Source of the DNA: Cyanobacteria bacterium UBA11370
GTDB lineage: Bacteria; Cyanobacteriota; Cyanobacteriia; Cyanobacteriales; Coleofasciculaceae
NCBI GenBank assembly: GCA_003486645.1
Contig: DNGI01000114.1
Location: forward strand, 1-8,801
DNA: 8,801 nt
Direction of reading: 5' to 3'
Part shown: in pieces, positions 1 through 6,200 of the stretch
Numbering within the stretch: position 1 is the stretch's first letter
How the letters are laid out: each line of letters begins with the position of its first letter
Made by a program: the position numbers and the translations under genes
The notes under the pieces: model-generated
The model's input: only the letters and a program-made list of their open reading frames with translations
Databases searched by the model: none
What the model was told of the DNA's origin: nothing

Positions 1-79
1 CGGGATTTACGGTTCCTAATGGTAAAAGCAGTTCGGATAAGTAATCTTTGGCAAATTTGTCGTGGATAAATCGCGTCAT
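1..79 (-). CDS. Rpn/DUF4351-type nuclease-transposase family protein, N-terminal fragment at window edge
   Basis: The minus strand has an ATG at 79-77 and an open frame of 26 codons running off the left edge. It begins MTRFIHDKFAKDYLSELL and continues LPLGTVNP. This opening closely resembles the N-terminus I know from a large cyanobacterial family with a PD-(D/E)XK Rpn-like nuclease/transposase domain and often a C-terminal DUF4351 domain. In those proteins the phrase leads into the nuclease core, which lies outside this window. No clear Shine-Dalgarno precedes the ATG. The gene lies downstream of the cysteine synthase gene on the same strand, 162 bp away. The family call rests on only 26 residues, so function is not shown by the sequence; completeness cannot be judged. 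Confidence 0.6.
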   Translation of the reverse strand, partial: MTRFIHDKFAKDYLSELLLPLGTVNP

Positions 80-146
80 CAAGGGAGATATAATTTTTCT
101 TGCTTATTTTATCAGGTTTCTCATTTGTCAATCATTAGAACTTACC

Positions 147-170
147 CACACTCTCTATCCATAGAGTGTG
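147..170. repeat. Short hairpin between cysK and the Rpn-like gene
   Basis: The arms cacactctctat (147-158) and atagagtgtg (161-170) pair with a two-base bulge and a CC loop. The hairpin lies downstream of the cysteine synthase stop, where a terminator could be expected. On the minus strand it is not followed by a T-run, so it is not a convincing intrinsic terminator and may be part of a dispersed repeat. Confidence 0.4.
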
Positions 171-190
171 TTAGCGTAGCGTAACGCACC
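167..190. repeat. Dispersed GCGTTAGC/TAACGCAC-type repeat, copy 1
   Basis: The stretch contains gtgtgttagcgtagcg followed by taacgcacc, so short words such as TTAGCG and its near complement TAACGC face each other. Similar words recur between genes at 3198-3269 and 7975-8010. Short, degenerate GC-rich repeats of this kind are common between cyanobacterial genes. No coding function is seen. Confidence 0.4.
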
Positions 191-241
191 TTGATTGCTA
201 TAGAATAGTGTACGTGCGTAATATCAATTACTACGTAATTA

Positions 242-1216
242 CTAATCCGGCAATAAGGCTTTTTGTTTCAACCATTCCCGATTAAATAACCGCGACTGAT
301 ACCGCGCCCCACCATCACAAAGTACAGTAACAATTGTATGACCCGGCCCCATTTGTTTCGCTAGCGCCACCGCTGCACCGACATTAATTCCTACCGAACC
401 TCCCATAAATAAACCATCTTTTTGGAGGAGTTGGTAAATTACTCGTATGGCTTCGTGATCATCAATTTGAATCGCATCATCAATGGGAACCCCTTCCATA
501 TTGGCAGTAATTCGACTATTCCCAATTCCTTCAGTAACAGACTTGCCCTCAATTTTAATTTCGCCTGTTTTAACGTAACTGTACAACCCACTTCCCATAG
601 GGTCAGCTACTACACATTTAATAGTAGGATTTTTTTCTTTCAGGAACATCGAAACACCTGCAAACGTTCCACCCGTTCCTGTCGCCGCAACCCATCCATC
701 CACCTTACCATCAGTTTGTTCCCAAATTTCTGGGCCAGTGGTTTGGTAATGCGCCTGTCGATTGGCTAAATTATCGAATTGATTTGCCCAAATTGCATTA
801 TCCATTTCTGCGGCAATGCGTCCAGAAAGTCTCACATAATTATTTGGATCTCGATAAGGTACGGCGGGTACAGGACGAACTTCAGCACCCAGCGTTCTTA
901 ATGCGTCCATCTTTTCTTGAGACTGAGTATCTGGAATAATAATCAGGCACTTATAGCCCCTAGCATTGCAGATATGCGCTAAACCAATTCCTGTATTGCC
1001 TGCGGTTCCTTCAACAACTGTACCCCCTGGCTTAAGTAATCCTTTCTCTTCCGCATCTTTAATAATATAAAGTGCCGCTCGGTCTTTTACTGACCCGCCG
1101 GGATTGAGAAACTCAGCTTTACCTAAGATTTCACATCCTGTTTCCTCACAGAAGCTGTTCAAGCGAATCAGGGGTGTATTGCCGACGGTTCCGACAAAGC
1201 CGTTTTTGATATCCAT
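242..1216 (-). CDS. cysK: Cysteine synthase A (O-acetylserine sulfhydrylase), PLP-dependent
   Basis: This is a cytosolic enzyme that joins O-acetyl-L-serine and sulfide to make L-cysteine and acetate, the last step of sulfur assimilation. The 324-residue length is normal for the family. The N-terminus holds VGNTPLIRLN (11-20). The PLP Schiff-base lysine is K44 in NPGGSVKDR. The substrate-binding loop reads TAGNTG (71-76) instead of the common TSGNTG of enterobacterial CysK. The phosphate-binding loop is GTGGT (180-184). The C-terminal part holds GGSVGINVGAA and CDGGARYQSRLFN, close to the cystathionine beta-synthase/fold type II pattern. The ATG at 1216 starts directly before the conserved family N-terminus. 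Cyanobacterial CysK proteins that I recall share this exact subfamily style, so a cysteine synthase rather than a cystathionine beta-synthase is preferred. There is no CBS domain and no second gene of the pathway beside it. Confidence 0.93.
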   Translation of the reverse strand: MDIKNGFVGTVGNTPLIRLNSFCEETGCEILGKAEFLNPGGSVKDRAALYIIKDAEEKGLLKPGGTVVEGTAGNTGIGLAHICNARGYKCLIIIPDTQSQEKMDALRTLGAEVRPVPAVPYRDPNNYVRLSGRIAAEMDNAIWANQFDNLANRQAHYQTTGPEIWEQTDGKVDGWVAATGTGGTFAGVSMFLKEKNPTIKCVVADPMGSGLYSYVKTGEIKIEGKSVTEGIGNSRITANMEGVPIDDAIQIDDHEAIRVIYQLLQKDGLFMGGSVGINVGAAVALAKQMGPGHTIVTVLCDGGARYQSRLFNREWLKQKALLPD

Positions 1217-1723
1217 CTTTACGTTAAAAATACTGCTGTAGTCTTCTAGGATACGTCTTAATGGTCTTTAGTCTCAATAAGTGAGATGGGCTATTCTGGG
1301 GGTTAACTCTAGGGTATGAGTTGGTACAGCTAGACTTAACCTCTAAACGCTTGCGCTTTTTCTCCTCTATCCAATCCGCCTTCACCTACAGTGTCAGCAG
1401 AAGCATTCCGACTAAGTACATTGAAGGAGCTTTTTTTATTTTCTCAATGAGACTATATAAATCCAGCATTTTTGACCTCAATATTTTTCCAAGAATTAGA
1501 TTATTACTCTTCAAAATTCCACTTCTATAATTTTAAAACTTCCCATAGAGATTACTGAGCTACTGGATGATTTGATTTAAAAATACTAACGTGAAGCCGT
1601 GCGTGCGATCGCTAGTATTGCACTAAAGGCTCCTTTCAGAGAGTAAAATGAGTGCAACCCGAAGATTTCAAAAAGGCTCCGAGTTACTCGGTTTCTCTAC
1701 ACCTCTTTCTTTGGTTATGCCTT
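1217..1723. other. About 500 bp without a convincing gene
   Basis: This is the gap between cysK and the small plus-strand gene. It holds the candidate cysK promoter and a HIP1 octamer at 1605-1612. A 29-codon ATG frame (1648-1737) overlaps the next start by 14 nt. An open plus-strand frame at 1321-1530 is rich in Ser, Phe and Ile and starts with TTG without a ribosome site. It does not look like a protein. No tRNA, riboswitch or transposase remnant was recognised. Confidence 0.5.
1248..1277 (-). promoter_or_regulatory. Candidate cysK promoter
   Basis: Read on the minus strand, TTGAGA (1277-1272) matches the -35 consensus at five of six bases. It is separated by 18 bp from TATCCT (1253-1248), a four-of-six match to -10. 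Transcription would begin about 25 bases before the ATG at 1216. This is a motif match only and could be chance. Confidence 0.3.
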
Positions 1724-2194
1724 ATGCGACTTTCTGAACTTAAAGAACGGGTCTACGAAGCTTGGGAAGCTCTCAGCACCTACAATAGTGCGCTGGTTCA
1801 GCCGGAAAACTTCAACAAAGAAGTGAGGGCGTTTGGGGATTTACGCTTCAGAGCAACTTGGCAAAAAGCCTATGCCGCCTTCGTAGCCCGAAACATATTC
1901 GATTCTAACAGCGACAATCGCACACTGATTACTGTGCAGCTTTACTTCAGCCCTTCTAGGTGGGATTGGGAGCTAAGACAGGAAATTCTTGACCAGTTTC
2001 TCGCCATTCCGGAAGGGTTGGACTGTATTATCAATGGGCTAGAGCAAATCTTTTCTTATCCGATCAATCAAGAGGAGCAGGAGAAAGCGTATGGGGTTTT
2101 TGAACTGGTTCAAGAGCAATCCAGACAAAGTGCAAGAGTCGCAGTTGGATTTGTTCGGCAACTCGGTGGAGTTGACTCGTCGAGAGCGAGTTGA
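1724..2194 (+). CDS. Hypothetical protein, possibly with altered C-terminus
   Basis: I do not recognise this protein. From the ATG at 1724 it has 156 residues and starts MRLSELKERVYEAWEAL. It is charged and probably alpha-helical, with no signal peptide or membrane segment, and contains FGDLRFRATWQKAYAAF and FSPSRWDWELRQEILDQFL. A longer reading from a GTG at 1652 adds 24 residues (QPEDFKKAPSYSVSL and a Leu-rich tail). These look less natural, although AGAGAG lies 8 nt before that GTG. The last ~35 codons overlap another frame that has its own strong ribosome site and more protein-like sequence (see 2091). The natural end may therefore have been near 2090, with a small frameshift removing the original stop. 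That last point is inference. Confidence 0.55.
   Translation: MRLSELKERVYEAWEALSTYNSALVQPENFNKEVRAFGDLRFRATWQKAYAAFVARNIFDSNSDNRTLITVQLYFSPSRWDWELRQEILDQFLAIPEGLDCIINGLEQIFSYPINQEEQEKAYGVFELVQEQSRQSARVAVGFVRQLGGVDSSRAS
2079..2083 (+). promoter_or_regulatory. Strong Shine-Dalgarno AGGAG for the frame starting at 2091
   Basis: AGGAG is followed by a 7-nt spacer and ATG at 2091. It lies inside the reading frame of the preceding small gene. This supports a genuine internal or coupled translation start in the second frame. Confidence 0.55.
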
Positions 2195-2285
2195 TGGAGC
2201 GACGGTTCGCAATAGACCTCTTGCGGAATTACGATGGAACCCTTTCTCAATCACAGGTTTGCCATTTTTGGATTGCGATCGCTAG
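2091..2285 (+). pseudogene. 5' remnant of an unrecognised gene truncated by a MITE-like element
   Basis: The frame starts MGFLNWFKSNPDKVQESQ and continues LDLFGNSVELTRRERVDG. This reads like the opening of a real protein, and an ideal AGGAG lies 7 nt before the ATG. From about residue 41 onward the codons lie inside the inverted-repeat element at 2210-2345, so the last ~24 residues and the stop at 2283-2285 come from the insertion. The original gene was probably longer. The QLDLFGN style occurs in plasmid- or phage-borne DNA-modifying proteins, but that is too weak to assign a function. It overlaps the preceding gene by 104 nt, so it may have been the second gene of a two-gene operon. Confidence 0.5.
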
Positions 2286-2345
2286 AGCCTAAGTAAAACC
2301 AAGGTTTTTCGAGCCAGAATTCAGAATTGTGCAAGAGGTCTATTG
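2210..2345. mobile_element. 136-bp MITE-like element with 15-bp perfect terminal inverted repeats
   Basis: The left end CAATAGACCTCTTGC (2210-2224) is the exact reverse complement of GCAAGAGGTCTATTG (2331-2345). With two mismatches the pairing continues through AATT. Nothing between the ends encodes a transposase. The element carries a HIP1 site (2275-2282). I recall AATAGACCTCTTGC ends as frequent in cyanobacterial genomes, but cannot confirm the family here. No clear target-site duplication is visible at the junctions. It interrupts the frame that starts at 2091. Confidence 0.7.
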
Positions 2346-2430
2346 TATTACTGTTGAGTTGTCTCGTCTGGGGGAGCAACGATAAACGGTGCGTGGCTTG
2401 TCAGCTCACTATCTCTCTTACTCCTTTTGG

Positions 2431-2436
2431 TATAAA
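2431..2436 (+). promoter_or_regulatory. Possible -10 element (TATAAA) for the DUF433/DUF5615 operon
   Basis: TATAAA lies about 70 nt before the antitoxin ATG at 2505. No good -35 sits at 16-18 bp; TTGTCA at 2398-2403 is 27 bp away. This is a weak motif-based call. Confidence 0.22.
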
Positions 2437-2504
2437 CTCCAGTACCTCCTCTGCTTCTGATGCTCTCTATACTGGAATTTGAAGTGGTTCACTATCTTGT
2501 GAAT

Positions 2505-2795
2505 ATGACAACTACTGTTGACATTGGTACGCTGATTGTCCGTACCCCTGGAGTCTGTGGAGGGCATCCCCGCATTGCTGGAAGGAGACTATCCGTGCAG
2601 CAGATTGCTGTTTTGTCTAAGCAGGGATTGAGTCCCCAAGAGATTGTGCGAGAGTATGAAGGGCTAACTTTAGCCCAAGTTCATGCAGCGCTAGCCTACT
2701 ATTACGCTAATACAGAGGAGATAGAAGCATATCTGACCCAGGAAAAAGCCGAGTACGATCGCTTAGTCGCAGAATCTATAAATTTAAGTAAGTGA
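2505..2795 (+). CDS. DUF433 antitoxin of a type II toxin-antitoxin pair
   Basis: This is a small (96-residue) DUF433 (COG2442-type) protein, a family usually encoded directly before a DUF5615 PIN-like protein and regarded as its antitoxin. The sequence has TPGVCGGHPRIAGRRLSVQQ followed by an helix-turn-helix-like stretch (LSPQEIVREYEGLTLAQVHAAL) and an acidic tail (ANTEEIEAYLTQEKAEYDRL) suited to binding the toxin. The ATG at 2505 was chosen because the protein then starts MTTTVDIGTL, the usual family N-terminus. An in-frame ATG at 2460 would add 15 residues that look like leader DNA. No clear Shine-Dalgarno is seen. The stop overlaps the toxin start by 4 nt (GTGA), which implies translational coupling. 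Antitoxin function is inferred from family and layout. Confidence 0.87.
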   Translation: MTTTVDIGTLIVRTPGVCGGHPRIAGRRLSVQQIAVLSKQGLSPQEIVREYEGLTLAQVHAALAYYYANTEEIEAYLTQEKAEYDRLVAESINLSK

Positions 2796-3163
2796 GTCAG
2801 ATTCATTTGTATCTGGATGAGGATGTCCAAAGACAAGCGTTGGTGCAAGCTCTACGAAATGCTGGTGTAGATGTAGTAACCACTTTAGAGGCTAATAATT
2901 CTGCGCGTGTAGATGAGGAACAGCTAATCTGGGCAATAGAGCAAGAGCGCGTCATCTATAGTTTTAATGTGGGAGATTTTTGCCGTTTACATACAGCCTA
3001 CATGAAACAAGGTATGGAGCATACAGGAATTATTTTGGCAGAGCGGCAAAGCTATTCAATAGGTGAGCAATTGCGGGGACTGTTGAGATTGATGGAAACG
3101 AAATCAGCACAGGAAATGAGAAATCAATTGGTTTTTCTAGGAACTTACATCAGGGCTGAGTAG
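2792..3163 (+). CDS. DUF5615 PIN-like toxin (Mut7-C/VapC-like RNase fold)
   Basis: The 123-residue protein starts at GTG 2792 inside the antitoxin stop codon. It begins SQIHLYLDEDV, the acidic first strand of DUF5615 PIN-like domains (D9, E10, D11). A second conserved region, VDEEQLIWAIEQERVIYS (40-57), leads into NVGDF (59-63), whose D62 is the expected central acidic residue. The C-terminal half carries the helical GIILAERQSYSIGEQL region. Length and motifs are complete, so the protein looks intact. By analogy with PIN-domain toxins it would cleave RNA in the cytoplasm when free of its antitoxin, but this is not demonstrated by the sequence. It forms one operon with the upstream DUF433 gene and converges with the NACHT gene, whose stop lies 119 bp beyond. 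Confidence 0.85.
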   Translation: MSQIHLYLDEDVQRQALVQALRNAGVDVVTTLEANNSARVDEEQLIWAIEQERVIYSFNVGDFCRLHTAYMKQGMEHTGIILAERQSYSIGEQLRGLLRLMETKSAQEMRNQLVFLGTYIRAE

Positions 3164-3171
3164 AATTGTGA

Positions 3172-3275
3172 GCGATCGCACCCACTCATCCAAGAAATGC
3201 GTTTGCGTCAGCGAAGCGGTAGCGACGTTAGGAGCGTCAGAGGCGCGTTAGCGTATCGCACGAAACGCAATGCAT
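3172..3275. repeat. Dispersed repeat cluster in the convergent toxin/NACHT intergenic gap
   Basis: It opens with a HIP1 octamer (3172-3179). A GC-rich stretch of related words follows (tgcgtttgcgtcagcg, gcggtagcgacg, gcgcgttagcgta). The ends TGCGTTT (3198-3204) and AAACGCA (3263-3269) are inverted repeats. It fills most of the gap between two convergent genes, where such cyanobacterial repeats often accumulate. No T-run makes it a classical terminator. Confidence 0.45.
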
Positions 3276-3282
3276 TACATCT

Positions 3283-6200
3283 TTACAACACCCCATCTTC
3301 TACCGCCCCTAAAGCTTTGAGCGTGGCTTTCTCTGCTTCCGTTAAACCTGTAACGCCCGTGATATTCATGCCCTCGTAGGGTCTGTCTTTCAGAGTTTTT
3401 AGCCACTCACCCGTTTTGACATCCCAAAGCTTAATTGTTTCATCTGCACTACCACTGGCAAGGGTCATACCATCCACACTAAAGGCAACTGACAATACCT
3501 GATTGGTGTGTCCATCAAAAGTGTGCAAGCATTCACCGATGCGGATATCCCATAACTTCACCGTTTCGTCATAACTACCAGTGGCAAGCATCTTACCTTC
3601 AGGGCTGAAGGCGACTGAACTTGCTGAACTAGTATGCTTCTGCAAGGTTTTGAGACATTCACCAGTGCTGATATCCCAGAGCATGGCTGCTTTGTCATCA
3701 CTACCACTGGCAAGAGTCTGACCATCTGGACTGAAGGTAACGGAACATATTGAATTAGTATGCCCCTCTAAGGTTTTGATGCATTCACCTGTACTGATAT
3801 CCCAGAGCCTGACTGTTTTATCGTCACTACCACTAGCCAAAGTCTGACCATCCGGACTGAAGGCAACTGAACGTACCCAACTCTTATGCCCCTCTAAGAT
3901 TTTGAGGCATTCACCCGTACTGATATCCCAGAGCCTAGTTGTTCCGTCGTCACTACCACTAGCCAGAGTCTGACCATCCGAACTGAAGGCAACTGAACGT
4001 ACCCAACTCTTATGCCCCTTTAAGATTTTGAGGCATTTACCAGTGCTGATATCCCAGAGCCTTATTGTTGGGTCGGAACTACCGCTGGCAAGCGTTTTAC
4101 CTTCAGGACTGAAGGCAACTGAGAATACTTGATAGGTATGCCCCTGGAAAGTCTTCCTGCATTTACCAGTGCTGATATCCCATAGTCTGACTGTTGAGTT
4201 ATCACTGCCACTGACAAGAAACTGACCATCTGGACTGAAGGCGACTGAACGTACCCAATTGCTATGCCCCTGCAAGGTTTTGAGGCATTCATCAGTGCTG
4301 ATATCCCAGAGCCTAACTGTTTTGTCATCACCGCCACTGACAAGAAACTGACCATCTGGACTGAAGGCGACTGAACGTACTTTACTGGTGTGTCCCTGCA
4401 AAGTTTTGAGGCATTCATCAGTGCTGATATCCCAAAGCTTTATCGTTTGGTCAGCACTACCACTGGCAAGAGTTTTCCCATCCGGGCTGAAGGCAAGTGA
4501 ATGTACCCAACCACTATGTCCCTGCCAGGTTTTGAGGCATTCACCCGTGCTGATATTCCATAGTTTCACTGTTTTGTCAGCACTAGCACTGGCAAGAGCT
4601 TTACCATCCGGGCTGAAGGCGACTGAAAATATCCAAGCATTATGTCCCTGTAAGGTTTTGAGGCATTCACTAGTGCCGATATCCCATAGCTTTACCGTTC
4701 GATCAGAACTAACACTGGCAAGAGTTTTCCCATCCGGGCTGAAGGCAAGTGAATATACCCAACTGGTATGTTCCTGGAAAGTGTTCAGGCATTTACCCGT
4801 GTTGATATTCCATAGCTTTACTGTTTGGTCAGCACTACCACTAGCAAGAGTTTTACCATCCGGACTAAAGGCAAGTGAATATACTCGACTGGTATGTTCC
4901 TGGAAAGTGTTCAGGCATTCACCCGTGCTGATATCCCAAAGCTTTATCGTTTGGTCAGCACTACCACTGGCAAGAGTTTTACCATCCGGACTAAAGGCAA
5001 CTGAACGTACCCAATCGGTATGTCCTTTACAGCTCAAAATTTCTCTTCCACTGGCAGCTTCCCACAAGCGAACCATGCCGTCAGTACCACCCGTAGCCAA
5101 AAGGTTGCTATCTGGGCTAAATGCCACTGACAAAACATCGGCTATGTTTTTAGTAAAAACAGAATCAGCCAGATTTGCTTCAGCAAAATTGACACGGCGC
5201 AGGCTGGTTTTAGTAAAATCAGCGCCGATAATCACAGTACGTGACAAATCTCTACCTTCGATCGCACCCTTATCAACCTTCACTAGCAGGGTCGCTGCAT
5301 TCCCCCCGACATAAGCCACTTCATCTTCAGTTTTGCCTCGTGTCGCTTCCAGAATTTCTAGCAGAGTGGCAACGGATTTTGTAGCGGATGTAGCGGATGA
5401 GTGATTGGTGAGTTCCCCAGATAAACCATCCGTTACATCCGTTATCCCATCCGTTGCCACATCCGTTGCTAACATCGGCACAATCAAATCCATAACCGCT
5501 TTCGTCAGTGGTGCTTGTCCAAAAGCATCACGAAGCTGCGCTAGAGACTCACTCGTGAAAGCCTTAAGAGGCGCAATAGGCACAATCCTTCCCGTCCGAT
5601 CCATCTGCCGCCGAAAATAGGAAGACCAAGTGTAATGCTCAGGTGCAGCACCTTCAAGCAGATGTGACTGTGCTTGAGCCAACTCGGTAAAATCAGCAGC
5701 CAATGCCCCTAACTCAGCCGCAAACTTATACGCCACAAAGAACTCCAACAGCGATCGATGCGCCGGAGTATAATCCCCATCAGAATTACGAATTAGCATC
5801 GTCTGACCCATCATGTCATAGTGCCAGTGGTCTAAATCCTTCTCCTCCCGCACCATAGAACCGAAGAGGCGACGAATGCGTTCAGGAAACAGCCGATAAT
5901 TCAGACTCATCTGGTCAGTTGACAGCATCTCCCAAGAAAGTTCACACAAAAAGTAAAGTTTATCCGCCAACGAAGTAAACGTCCGTTCGGCTTTAATATC
6001 TCGCTCCATCTTGCGCCGCACCGCATACAGGTAAATCCGCGACATATCCACAGGTTTACCTGCCTCGATATCCGGCAACGCTTCTAAGATTAACTCGGTC
6101 ATCACCGGACGACGCGCTAAATCCAACAGTTGGGAATTACCGATAACCTGCTCAACTGTCGCGGCTTGGGCTTGGAACGACAACACTTGATGGATTTGCT

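Noticed and set aside
147..170. Intrinsic terminator after cysK
   Set aside because: A hairpin is present but no T-run follows on the minus strand.
1217..1300. Riboswitch or T-box leader controlling cysK
   Set aside because: The candidate leader is only about 25 nt and I see no conserved riboswitch core.
1321..1530. A 69-codon plus-strand frame upstream of the small hypothetical gene
   Set aside because: TTG start without a ribosome site, low-complexity Ser/Phe/Ile composition, and no recognisable protein features.
3197..3379. A 60-codon plus-strand frame in the convergent gap
   Set aside because: It translates dispersed repeat DNA and the antisense of the NACHT C-terminus.
4062..4418. A 118-codon minus-strand frame with internal repeats
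   Set aside because: It is an alternative frame of the same WD40 units.
3370..5133. Regular 126-bp repeat that could suggest a CRISPR array or DNA satellite
   Set aside because: The units are continuous coding sequence with WD40 motifs, far longer than CRISPR repeats and without unique spacers.
4388..5314. A 308-codon open frame on the plus strand
   Set aside because: It runs antisense to the WD40 array and mirrors its 126-bp periodicity (repeated FPSGLKA and LPLARV phrases). It is a shadow of the repeats.
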